The notes below the pieces were generated by a model. The model ran no database searches, was not told the DNA's origin, and saw only the letters and a list, made by a program, of their open reading frames with translations. A DNA stretch of 64,000 bases from Luteitalea sp. (GTDB taxonomy: Bacteria; Acidobacteriota; Vicinamibacteria; Vicinamibacterales; Vicinamibacteraceae). The position numbers and the translations under genes are program-made. Positions 52,356-62,330 of this stretch are shown here, piece by piece; position 1 is the stretch's first letter, and the number at the start of each line of letters is the position of its first letter. The stretch spans positions 1-64,000 of the forward strand of contig WHTT01000005.1 of NCBI GenBank assembly GCA_009377605.1, read 5' to 3'.

Positions 52356-53069
52356 ATGGCACGCCGATTCCTGTTGGTAGTTGCCCTGTCGCTCACGAGC
52401 GCCATGCTGTCAGGCCTGGCAGTCGCGCAGCAGCCACAGCCGTTTCCCAAGCCTGCCGACCGAACGGCGCCTCGACCGAAACCTGCGCCGCCTGAGCCCA
52501 GCGAGCGACCCGGCAACGAAGAGCCGCCTCCTGAGCGAGACCAAGCCATCCCAGAGGACAAGGTCACGGGACGAGAGATGGGCAGCCCGACGCAACCGGC
52601 GGATGAGAGACCACTGCCCGTCCAGTCGTCCGCGAGCAGCTCAACCGGCTCCAAGTCGACGGCGCAAGCTGGAGCCGCAGCGAAGGACGTCGAGGCGGCG
52701 GGCGAGCCGGCGCCAACCGAAGCGACGCTTGGTTTTCCCCTGTTCTCGGGCGCCCAGTTCCTGAAGTCCTACAGCGCTGGCCAAGGGCAACGCTATTACT
52801 TGTTCGGCGCGACGGCGAGCTACACAGAGGTCGTCAGCTTCTATCGCAGTGCGTTGCGCTCGCGAGGCAACCGTGTCTTCGACGCGCCGCCGGTGCACAT
52901 TTTCGAAGAGGGCCGCTTCGACGAGCGGCGCATGGCGTTCCCGCCGAGCGTGACCGTGAAGGACTACACCTGGGGCAATGCCGAGGGCTACCTCGATCCA
53001 AGACAAGGCGCACAGCCACAGCGATATCCGACGGTAATTCAGATCGTGCCGGGACCAAGAGAGCGATAA
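52356..53069 (+). CDS. Secreted Pro-rich protein of unknown function
   Basis: A 237-residue protein. The signal peptide MARRFLLVVALSLTSAMLSGL ends near AVAQ25. Residues 26-125 are disordered and rich in Pro, Glu, Ser and Lys. A folded domain follows (about 128-237): GFPLFSGAQFLKSYSAGQGQ, YYLFGATASYTEVVSFYRSA, and PTVIQIVP at the end. This resembles the small periplasmic FxSA-then-YxxLFG domain found as a lone domain in several phyla, but I cannot name it. No partner is adjacent: htpX diverges and thiC converges. Confidence 0.75.
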   Translation: MARRFLLVVALSLTSAMLSGLAVAQQPQPFPKPADRTAPRPKPAPPEPSERPGNEEPPPERDQAIPEDKVTGREMGSPTQPADERPLPVQSSASSSTGSKSTAQAGAAAKDVEAAGEPAPTEATLGFPLFSGAQFLKSYSAGQGQRYYLFGATASYTEVVSFYRSALRSRGNRVFDAPPVHIFEEGRFDERRMAFPPSVTVKDYTWGNAEGYLDPRQGAQPQRYPTVIQIVPGPRER

Positions 53070-53120
53070 GCGAAAACCGCAGCTGTCGTCCGCCAGTCGG
53101 CTCTCATCTCGCGCCGGGCC

Positions 53121-55085
<1,965 letters not shown>

Positions 55086-56258
55086 TCACGCCAGCCGCCT
55101 CAGAATGAAGCACTTCAGGTAGTAGGTCTCCGGCATGCCGAGCAGCACCGGATGGTCTCGGGACTGCATGCGCTTCTCCACGACCACCACGGGCGCATTG
55201 GCATCGACCGCAGCACTGAAGACCACCTCGCCAAAGGTTGCCTCGTCCACGTGAGCCGAGCAGGTACATGTGATCAAGTGCCCGCCTGGGCGCAAGAGTC
55301 GAAGCGCCCGGAGGTTGATCTCTTTGTAGCCGCTGAGCGCGCGCGGCAACGCTGTCTTGCGCTTGGCGAACGCAGGCGGGTCGAGCACGATCGTATCGAA
55401 CCGCTCGTCTTCGCGCTCCAGCTGGCGCAAGGCGTCGAACACGTTCGCGCAGCGCACCTCGAGGTTCGTCACACCATTCAGCACAGCATGTTCGCGAATG
55501 GCCCGGCATGCCTCGTCGGAGATCTCGAGCGCGAGCGCGCTGTCACACTGCCGAGCGAGCCTCAACCCGAACCCGCCTTGATAGCTGAAGCAGTCGAGCA
55601 GTCGGCCGCGCGCGTATCGCGCCGCCGCCTCACGGTTCTCACGCTGGTCCAGGAACAAGCCAGTCTTCTGGCCCCGCCGGATGTCGACCTCGTAGGCAAC
55701 CGGCCCTTCCCGCACGGCCACGCGATCCGGCACTGTGCCGTGGACGGTCTCGACCCGTTGCTCGAGACCCTCGAGCAGGCGCACCTTCGGATCGTTGCGT
55801 GCGATGATGCCAGCCGGCTCGAACAGCTCCACCAGTTGGTCGCGAAGAAGCGGCAAGAGCCGGTCCGTCCCCTGAGACAACGTCTGAACGACCAGGACAT
55901 CACCATAGCGGTCGACGATGAGGGATGGGAGGAGGTCGCCCTCGGCGTGCGCGAGACGGTATGCCGTGGCGTCGATCGCCAGCGACTGGCGGACGCGCCA
56001 GGCCATATCGAGCCTCGACCGCCACCACGCGGCATCGATGGCCTCGTCGGTCCTCGTCAAGAGGCGCAGCGCGATCTGCGATCGCTCGCTGTAGAGTGCC
56101 TGGCCAACGAGTCGGCGGCGGCCGTCGACTACACGAACCACCTCGCCCGCCTCCGCATCGATCTGCGTCAAGTCGGATCGGTAGATCCACAGGTGGCCAT
56201 TGTGGATGCGCTGCAGGCCATGATGGCTGATGGAGACGGTTGAGGGTGAGCTGCGCAT
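55086..56258 (-). CDS. rlmI: Class I SAM-dependent rRNA methyltransferase, RlmI-like
   Basis: A 390-residue enzyme with an N-terminal PUA-like domain (LQRIHNGHLWIYRSDL) and a Rossmann methyltransferase. The motifs are GQKTGLFLDQRENR, LLDCFSYQGGFGLRLAR (SAM motif I region), and IVLDPPAFAKRK, the DPPAF variant of the catalytic motif. These match RlmI (23S rRNA m5C1962) and its relatives. The start chosen (56256-56258, MRSSPSTVSISHHGLQ) drops nine residues that would overlap the promoter of divergent rpiB. It lies upstream of the thiC riboswitch on the same strand. Confidence 0.85.
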   Translation of the reverse strand: MRSSPSTVSISHHGLQRIHNGHLWIYRSDLTQIDAEAGEVVRVVDGRRRLVGQALYSERSQIALRLLTRTDEAIDAAWWRSRLDMAWRVRQSLAIDATAYRLAHAEGDLLPSLIVDRYGDVLVVQTLSQGTDRLLPLLRDQLVELFEPAGIIARNDPKVRLLEGLEQRVETVHGTVPDRVAVREGPVAYEVDIRRGQKTGLFLDQRENREAAARYARGRLLDCFSYQGGFGLRLARQCDSALALEISDEACRAIREHAVLNGVTNLEVRCANVFDALRQLEREDERFDTIVLDPPAFAKRKTALPRALSGYKEINLRALRLLRPGGHLITCTCSAHVDEATFGEVVFSAAVDANAPVVVVEKRMQSRDHPVLLGMPETYYLKCFILRRLA

Positions 56259-56287
56259 CGGAAGGTGCTCGAGCGATCGACCCATAG

Positions 56288-56293
56288 TACAAT
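56288..56293 (+). promoter_or_regulatory. -10 box of rpiB-glyA-dinG, probably leaderless
   Basis: TACAAT at 56288-56293 ends 8 bases before ATG 56302. With the usual 6-8 base distance to the start point, transcription begins at or next to the ATG. The -35 region would lie near 56265-56270 inside the rlmI start region. Confidence 0.5.
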
Positions 56294-56301
56294 CAACGGC
56301 T

Positions 56302-56793
56302 ATGCGCGTAGCGCTGGCGGCGGATCATGCGGGCGTGACGTTGAAAGAGCTCGTCAAGCCGGTGCTGGACGAGATGGGCGTGACCTATGAAGACTTCGGC
56401 ACCCACTCGATGGAGGCGGTGGACTACCCGGACTTCGCCGCGCGCGTAGCACGTGACGTTGCCGGCGGCCGCTCCGACCGCGGCATCCTGGTGTGCGGCA
56501 CCGCCATCGGGATGGCCATGGCCGCCAACAAGGTTCGCGGCATCCGGGCTGCGCCCGTCGGGGACCTCGCCACGGCGAGGCTCAGCCGATCGCACAACGA
56601 CGCGAACATCTTGGCGCTGGGCGCACGTGTCACACCGACCGACCTGGCGCTGGCAATCGTCCGCGCGTTTCTCACGACGACCTTCGAGGGTGGCCGCCAC
56701 GAACGGCGTGTGCGAAAGATCGCCGCGCTCGAAGACGGGGCCGCACTCGAGCGGCCCATGTCCTCCTCTTCCGCAGTCAGCCATACATCATGA
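56302..56793 (+). CDS. rpiB: Ribose-5-phosphate isomerase B
   Basis: A 163-residue RpiB/LacA family enzyme interconverting ribose-5-P and ribulose-5-P. It has the start [15 protein letters not shown], Cys65 in [23 protein letters not shown] (shown in part by its motif) and [13 protein letters not shown]. The tail after about residue 145 is longer than usual. The stop overlaps glyA as ATGA, so the pair is translationally coupled; pairing of rpiB with glyA is common in bacteria. Confidence 0.95.
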   Translation: MRVALAADHAGVTLKELVKPVLDEMGVTYEDFGTHSMEAVDYPDFAARVARDVAGGRSDRGILVCGTAIGMAMAANKVRGIRAAPVGDLATARLSRSHNDANILALGARVTPTDLALAIVRAFLTTTFEGGRHERRVRKIAALEDGAALERPMSSSSAVSHTS

Positions 56794-58061
56794 CCACCGA
56801 CACCGTCTCGCCCCTGCTTCGCACCTTGATCGAGACTGACCCCGAGATCGCCGCAGCAATCCGTCACGAGGTCGACCGGCAGAACAGCGGCCTCGAGCTC
56901 ATCGCCTCCGAAAACTTCGTGAGCCGCGCCGTGCTCGAGGCCATGGGCTCGGTCATGACCAACAAGTACGCCGAAGGGAAGCCAGGCCACCGTTACTACG
57001 GCGGGTGTGAGTTTGTCGACGTCGCGGAGTCGCTCGCCATCGATCGAGCGAGGGAGCTCTACGGCGCGGAGCACGCGAACGTGCAACCGCACTCCGGCGC
57101 GCAGGCGAACATGGCGGTGTATATCACCGTGCTCCAGCCTGGGGATACGGTCCTCGGCATGAACCTGGCGCACGGCGGCCATTTGACACATGGCCATCCG
57201 CTCAATTTCTCAGGGAAGTTCTACACTGTTGTCCCGTACGGGGTGCGGCAGGAGGACGAGCGGATCGACTACGAGGCGCTCGAGCGCCTCGCAGAGCAGC
57301 ACAAGCCAAAGCTCGTCATCGTGGGCGCGAGCGCGTACCCACGCGTGATCGACTTCGCCCGCATCGCGCAGGCGGCGCAGGCCGTCGATGCGCCGGTCAT
57401 GTGCGACATCGCGCACATCGCGGGCCTCGTCGCCGCCGGCGTCCATCCCAGCCCCATCCCGCACGCCGACTTCATCACGACGACCACGCACAAGACCCTG
57501 CGCGGTCCACGTGGCGGCATGGTGCTGTGCCGTGCGCAACGGGCCAAGGCGCTCGACAAGTCGGTCTTCCCGGGCCTTCAGGGTGGACCGCTGATGCACG
57601 TGATTGCCGGCAAGGCGGTTTGTTTCAAGGAAGCGATGTCGCCGGAGTTCGCCGACTACCAGCGCCAAACAGTCGTCAACGCCGATCGGCTCGCCACCAG
57701 TCTCGCTGCCGCGGGCTTTCGCCTGGTCAGCGGCGGCACGGACAACCACCTCATGCTCGTCGACGTGTTCTCCCGCGGAATCACCGGTCAGACGGCGGAG
57801 GCAGCGCTCGGCAAGGCAGGAATCACCGTCAACAAGAACGCGATCCCGTTCGACACGAATCCCCCGATGGTGGCAAGCGGCGTCAGGATCGGCACACCCG
57901 CCGTGACGACGCGTGGCATGCGCGAGCCGGAGATGGATCTCATGGCGGAGTACATCGCCCGTGTGCTCGCAAGCCCTGAAGACGACCGTGTGCTGCAGGC
58001 GGTGCGTGGAGAGGTGGAAGCGCTGTGTCGGAGGTTCCCGCTGTACCCGCCGGCAGCCTGA
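56790..58061 (+). CDS. glyA: Serine hydroxymethyltransferase
   Basis: A 423-residue PLP enzyme making glycine and methylene-tetrahydrofolate from serine. The PLP lysine is Lys235 in [13 protein letters not shown]. The N-terminal block [20 protein letters not shown] and the motif [12 protein letters not shown] are standard. Normal length. Its 3' end overlaps the start of the helicase gene by 37 bases. Confidence 0.97.
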   Translation: MTTDTVSPLLRTLIETDPEIAAAIRHEVDRQNSGLELIASENFVSRAVLEAMGSVMTNKYAEGKPGHRYYGGCEFVDVAESLAIDRARELYGAEHANVQPHSGAQANMAVYITVLQPGDTVLGMNLAHGGHLTHGHPLNFSGKFYTVVPYGVRQEDERIDYEALERLAEQHKPKLVIVGASAYPRVIDFARIAQAAQAVDAPVMCDIAHIAGLVAAGVHPSPIPHADFITTTTHKTLRGPRGGMVLCRAQRAKALDKSVFPGLQGGPLMHVIAGKAVCFKEAMSPEFADYQRQTVVNADRLATSLAAAGFRLVSGGTDNHLMLVDVFSRGITGQTAEAALGKAGITVNKNAIPFDTNPPMVASGVRIGTPAVTTRGMREPEMDLMAEYIARVLASPEDDRVLQAVRGEVEALCRRFPLYPPAA

Positions 58062-60025
58062 CGGATGCCACCAGCGCCAGGCTGGCATCCGACGGCCCGC
58101 TCGCTCGTACGCTTTCGGGCTTCGAGCCACGCCCCAGCCAGCGCGAGATGGCCGTCGCCGTCGCGGCCGTGCTGACGAGCGGCGGCGTTCTGCTGGCCGA
58201 GGCAGGCACCGGCACGGGCAAAACGCTTGCCTACCTCATTCCCGCGATCTTGAGCCGCCGACGCATCCTCGTGTCGACCGGCACCAAGAATCTCCAAGAG
58301 CAGATCTTCCACAAGGATCTGCCGCTGCTACAACGCACCCTCGGCGTACCCTTCACCGCGACGTACTTGAAGGGCCGGACAAACTACTTGTGCCGGCATC
58401 GCTTCGAGCAGTTCACGGCCGAAGGCCTGTTGCTGCCGGACGACCGCGTCCACTTCGCGCTCGTCGAGGACTGGGCCGCCCATACGGAGACCGGCGACCG
58501 CGCCGAGATCGACGAGCTGCCCGACGATATCTCGTTCTGGAGCGACATTGCCGCAACATCCGAGCAATGCTTGGGCACGTCCTGCCCGCAGTACCAGGAG
58601 TGCTTCATCACGCGCATGCGGCAACGCGCCGCGGAATCGGATGTGGTCATCGTCAACCATCACTTGCTGTGCGCGGATGCCGCGCTGCGCCAGCACGCGT
58701 TTGGCGAGGTCATCCCGGAGTGCGACGTCGCCATTATCGACGAGGCACACCAGCTCGAAGACGTGGCCACGCAGCACTTTGGTGTGAGCATCAGCAATTA
58801 CCGCCTCGAAGAGATCGTCCGAGACGCCCGCCGGGCGCTCGTTGCGCCGGCGCACCCCGGCACGAGCGAGGCCGATCGCGTGCCTGCCGCGGAGCGCCAA
58901 CGCCTCGCGCACGCGCTAGAGGAGGTCGATGCCGGATCCCGCGAGCTCTTTGGCGCGCTCGATCGCACGCGGGTTGGCGACAGGCCAGGGAATCCCGATC
59001 GTGTGCGCGTGACAGCGGACTCGCTGGCGTCGATTCACGAGCCGGGGTATGCGCTCGCAGGTGCGCTCGCGGCGCTGGCGTCGGGTCTCGGTGACGTGAT
59101 TGACGCCCCAGAGGAGCTTCGCGCAATTGCCCATCGCGCGACCGAGCTCCGAGAGCAGCTCGCCTTTCTCTTGAAGGCAGACAATGAGAGCTTCGTGTAC
59201 TTTCTCGAGCGACGCGGCCGTGGAGTGTTCTTGCGGGCCGCGCCGGTGGACGTCTCGCACATCATCCGCGAGCTGTTGCTCGACCGCATGCATGCGACCG
59301 TGCTCACGTCAGCCACCCTTGCCGTTGACGGCTCGTTCGAGTACGTCCGTTCGAGGCTAGGGATCGATGAGGCGGAGGCGCTTCGGCTGCCGTCGGAGTT
59401 CGACTACGCACAGCAGGCAACGCTGTACTTGCCGCGAGGCCTGCCCGATCCTCGATCGGGCGCATTCGCCGCGAGAGCTGGCGACGAAGTGGTCGAGATA
59501 TTGCGGCGGACGGAAGGACGAGCGTTCGTGTTGTTCACGAGCTACGCCACGCTGCGCCAGGTGCAGGCCCGGGTCGCAACAGCCCTGCCCTACCCGCTGT
59601 TCGTGCAGGGAACCGCGCCACGATCTCGGCTCGTGGAGCAATTTCGTGCGACGCCGAACGCCGTCCTCCTGGGAACCAGCAGCTTCTGGCAAGGTGTCGA
59701 CGTCGTCGGCGAGGCGCTGAGCTGTGTGGTCATCGACAAGCTGCCCTTCGCCTCGCCAGCGGATCCCATTACGGCCGCACGTATCGACGCTCTCAGGGAA
59801 CGCGGTGAAGATCCCTTCAGCACCTATCAGGTGCCGTTGGCCATTTTGACGCTTCTCCAAGGGCTCGGGCGGCTCATTCGATCCCGCGCCGACCGCGGTG
59901 TCCTTGCGATTCTCGATCCGCGCCTGCGCACCATGGGCTATGGGCGGCGATTCCTCGATGCCTTGCCGCCGGCGCCAGTGATCCACACGCTCGACGACAT
60001 CGCTCGCTTCTTGAGCCAGTCGTAG
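58025..60025 (+). CDS. ATP-dependent DNA helicase, DinG/XPD (Fe-S) family
   Basis: A 666-residue superfamily 2 helicase. Walker A is [12 protein letters not shown], the DEAH box is [12 protein letters not shown], and the iron-sulphur cluster cysteines are in NYLCRHRF and [17 protein letters not shown]-terminal helicase motifs include [17 protein letters not shown] and QGLGRLIRS. It probably repairs or restarts replication by unwinding DNA 5'-3'. GTG 58025 overlaps glyA by 37 bases; no later start conserves the N-terminal region. The TAG stop is the first part of a family 2 palindrome. Confidence 0.9.
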   Translation: MSEVPAVPAGSLTDATSARLASDGPLARTLSGFEPRPSQREMAVAVAAVLTSGGVLLAEAGTGTGKTLAYLIPAILSRRRILVSTGTKNLQEQIFHKDLPLLQRTLGVPFTATYLKGRTNYLCRHRFEQFTAEGLLLPDDRVHFALVEDWAAHTETGDRAEIDELPDDISFWSDIAATSEQCLGTSCPQYQECFITRMRQRAAESDVVIVNHHLLCADAALRQHAFGEVIPECDVAIIDEAHQLEDVATQHFGVSISNYRLEEIVRDARRALVAPAHPGTSEADRVPAAERQRLAHALEEVDAGSRELFGALDRTRVGDRPGNPDRVRVTADSLASIHEPGYALAGALAALASGLGDVIDAPEELRAIAHRATELREQLAFLLKADNESFVYFLERRGRGVFLRAAPVDVSHIIRELLLDRMHATVLTSATLAVDGSFEYVRSRLGIDEAEALRLPSEFDYAQQATLYLPRGLPDPRSGAFAARAGDEVVEILRRTEGRAFVLFTSYATLRQVQARVATALPYPLFVQGTAPRSRLVEQFRATPNAVLLGTSSFWQGVDVVGEALSCVVIDKLPFASPADPITAARIDALRERGEDPFSTYQVPLAILTLLQGLGRLIRSRADRGVLAILDPRLRTMGYGRRFLDALPPAPVIHTLDDIARFLSQS

Positions 60026-60094
60026 CGCAGGCCTTTAGGCCTGCCCGGTGCCCGCTTTGGCGCCGTTATTGGCAGGCCTAAAGGCCTGCGCTAC
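60022..60094. repeat. REP-like palindrome, family 2, carrying the dinG-like stop codon
   Basis: GTAGCGCAGGCCTTTAGGCC and the reverse complement of its first 20 or so bases flank a 25-base centre, 73 bases in total. It is the same element as 7215-7273 with a longer centre. The TAG of the helicase gene (60023-60025) is bases 2-4 of the palindrome. Confidence 0.8.
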
Positions 60095-60175
60095 GTGCTA
60101 AATGAACTGCATTGCGCCTGACAGTGTAAACTTGAGTAATCCATGACCTTCTGCTCCCATCCCAGGAGGACCGCG

Positions 60176-61147
60176 ATGATCCGCAGCTCTGTCGGCCAGC
60201 AACTCCTTCGTGTGGCACTGGCTCTCACTCTAGCAATATGGGCGGCGCCGGGAGCCGCTCAAACGACTGGCATGATCCAGGGCAAGGTGGTCGACGATAG
60301 TGGCAAGCCAGTCCAGGATGCTCAGGTCGTCATCGAGTTCAAGGACATGGCCGGCCGCAAGCTCCAGACGAAGACGAACAACAAGGGCGAGTACATACAG
60401 GTAGGGCTACAGCCAGGCGCCTACGTCGTCACCGCATCGAAGGAGGGCGTCGGTTCGCGGACAGAGGAGGTGACGGTCCGGGTCGCCCAGACGGCGCAGG
60501 TGGATCTCGAGCTCGGCGCCGGCGACGAGGCGCCGCCCTCGCCGGAAGATCAGAAGAAGGCGGAAGAAGCAACGAAGCTCTTCAATGAGGGCGTTGCCGC
60601 GAGCAACGCCGGCAAGGATGACGAGGCGGTTCAGAAATTCACCGAGACAGCCAAGCTGCTGCCGTCCTGCTACGAGTGCCACTACAACATCGGCTTGGCG
60701 CACATGCGTAAGAACGAGGCGGATCAGGCCGAAGCGGCGTTCAAGAAGGCCATCGAGGCGAATCCGAAGAAATCCGAGCCCTACGGCCGGCTCGCCGCCC
60801 TCTACAGCAGCCAGAAGAAATTCGACGAGGCCGCGGCCATGAGCACCAAGGCCAACGAGCTCGGTGGTGGCGCAGCAGGCGGTGGCGGCGGCGGTGGGGA
60901 GGCCTTGTTCGATCAGGGCGTCAACCTATGGAACGCCGGCAAGATAGACGAGGCCATACAGGCGTGGGAACAGGCCACCAAGGCCGACCCCAAGCATGCC
61001 GCGGCCCACTATCAGCTGGGCCTCGGGTATCTCAACAAGGGCCAGACGGATGAGGCGGCAAAGGCGCTCGAAGCCTATTTGCAGCTGGAGCCCAACGGCA
61101 AGAACGCGGAGCAAGCCAAGGGCATGCTCGCCACGCTGAAGCAGTAA
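60176..61147 (+). CDS. Secreted carboxypeptidase-regulatory / TPR-repeat protein
   Basis: A 323-residue protein. Signal peptide MIRSSVGQQLLRVALALTLA to GAAQ29. A carboxypeptidase-regulatory-like beta-sandwich (about 32-115, GKVVDDSGKPVQDAQVVIEF) precedes TPR repeats (about 130-210 and 245-320), separated by a Gly-rich linker (GGGAAGGGGGGGE). Probably periplasmic or outer-membrane associated and a protein-interaction scaffold; partner unknown. ATG 60176 has AGGAGG 6-7 bases upstream and was preferred over ATG 60143, which would mask the signal peptide. Confidence 0.85.
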   Translation: MIRSSVGQQLLRVALALTLAIWAAPGAAQTTGMIQGKVVDDSGKPVQDAQVVIEFKDMAGRKLQTKTNNKGEYIQVGLQPGAYVVTASKEGVGSRTEEVTVRVAQTAQVDLELGAGDEAPPSPEDQKKAEEATKLFNEGVAASNAGKDDEAVQKFTETAKLLPSCYECHYNIGLAHMRKNEADQAEAAFKKAIEANPKKSEPYGRLAALYSSQKKFDEAAAMSTKANELGGGAAGGGGGGGEALFDQGVNLWNAGKIDEAIQAWEQATKADPKHAAAHYQLGLGYLNKGQTDEAAKALEAYLQLEPNGKNAEQAKGMLATLKQ

Positions 61148-61164
61148 ACCTTCGTCGAGCGCAC

Positions 61165-61911
61165 GTGCCATCTCACCCCGGCTCGATTGCCACCGATCGT
61201 CAAGCAGGAATCAGTGCCAATCTGGCGGCGGTTCGTGCGCGCCTGGCGACTGCCGCCAGCCGCGCCGGACGCGACGCTGGGGCCATCCGGCTCATCGCCG
61301 TCTCGAAGACGTTCGCTGCCGAGGACGTCCGGGCCGCCGCCGCGGCCGGTCAACGTGACTTCGGCGAGAACAAGGTGCAGGAGGCGCTCCAGAAGATCGA
61401 TCGCACTCGCGACCTCGATCTGCGCTGGCATCTCATCGGACATCTGCAGTCGAACAAAGCAAAGAACGCACCTGCGTTTGCGTACATCCACGTCCTCGAT
61501 CGCATCGAGCTCCTGGAAAAGGTGGAGCGCGCCGCTTCCGGGCGGGAGGCGGCGCCTGAGCTCTTGGTCCAGGTCGATCTCGCGGGGGAGCCGACCAAGC
61601 ACGGGGCGCGGCTCGAAGAGCTGGATGCGATCTTCGAGGCGGCAGACCGCTCCACGAGTCGCGTGGTCGGCCTGATGCTCCTGCCGCCGTGGCTCGAAGA
61701 TCCAGAAGCCGTGCGGCCATGGTTTCGCAAGCTCGCCGAGCTGCGCGAGACTCTCAGGGCTCGCGGCGTACCTGCAGAGATGCTCCGCGAGCTGTCGATG
61801 GGCATGAGCCACGATTTCGAGGTGGCAATCGAGGAGGGCGCCACGATGGTCCGCGTTGGAACGGCCATCTTCGGCAAGCGCCCGCCGCCACGGGAACCTC
61901 CCGGCGCGTAG
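61165..61911 (+). CDS. yggS: PLP homeostasis protein YggS/PLPBP
   Basis: A 248-residue alanine-racemase-fold protein that buffers pyridoxal phosphate. The PLP lysine is Lys48 in LIAVSKTF. FGENKVQEAL, WHLIGHLQSNK and ELSMGMSHDFEVAIEEGATMV (typical end block) are present. GTG start at 61165. It is followed 5 bases later by yggU, a usual pairing. Confidence 0.94.
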   Translation: MPSHPGSIATDRQAGISANLAAVRARLATAASRAGRDAGAIRLIAVSKTFAAEDVRAAAAAGQRDFGENKVQEALQKIDRTRDLDLRWHLIGHLQSNKAKNAPAFAYIHVLDRIELLEKVERAASGREAAPELLVQVDLAGEPTKHGARLEELDAIFEAADRSTSRVVGLMLLPPWLEDPEAVRPWFRKLAELRETLRARGVPAEMLRELSMGMSHDFEVAIEEGATMVRVGTAIFGKRPPPREPPGA

Positions 61912-61916
61912 CGCTC

Positions 61917-62219
61917 ATGACTCGAGGGTCGCCCTTGCCCGACTGGCTGACCGATACGTCCGAGGGCTGCGTGCTGACCGTCCGGGTGATCCCGCGGGCC
62001 GGTCGCACCGAGATCGCCGGCGAACGGGCCGGCGCGCTCCTGGCCCGCATCGGCGCCGCCCCTGTCGAGGGAGCGGCCAACGTCGCGCTGCTGGAGCTCC
62101 TGGCAAGGCGCCTGGATATCCCCCGCGAGCGTCTGACGATCGTGGCAGGCGGGCGCGGCCGCAGCAAGCGTATCGCGCTCAGAGGCCTCACCGCCGCCGA
62201 CGTGGCGCGCCGCCTCTAA
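61917..62219 (+). CDS. DUF167 / YggU family protein
   Basis: A 100-residue protein of the DUF167 family: LTVRVIPRAGRTEIAGE, APVEGAANVALLELLARRL and IVAGGRGRSKRIAL are the family blocks. Function uncertain. The start MTRGSPLPDWLTDTSEGCVL is conserved; a longer frame from 61689 lies inside yggS and was dropped. Shares the terminator at 62227-62274 with yggS. Confidence 0.88.
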   Translation: MTRGSPLPDWLTDTSEGCVLTVRVIPRAGRTEIAGERAGALLARIGAAPVEGAANVALLELLARRLDIPRERLTIVAGGRGRSKRIALRGLTAADVARRL

Positions 62220-62226
62220 CGGACAT

Positions 62227-62274
62227 GGGACCGGGTACCTTTGCGCTCCCGAAAAGATACCCGGTTCCTTTTTC
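62227..62274 (+). terminator. Terminator of yggS-yggU
   Basis: GGGACCGGGTACCTTT (62227-62242) pairs with AAAGATACCCGGTTCC (62253-62268) through 16 pairs, two of them G-U in RNA, followed by TTTTTC. The arm sequence resembles a common REP (ACCGGGTATC type), so it may be a repeat used as a terminator. Confidence 0.8.
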
Positions 62275-62330
62275 TTGACGTGGCCAGCGTGTGGGGGGGA
62301 TGCTGAAGGCAAGCGTCCGAGTGAGTGAGT

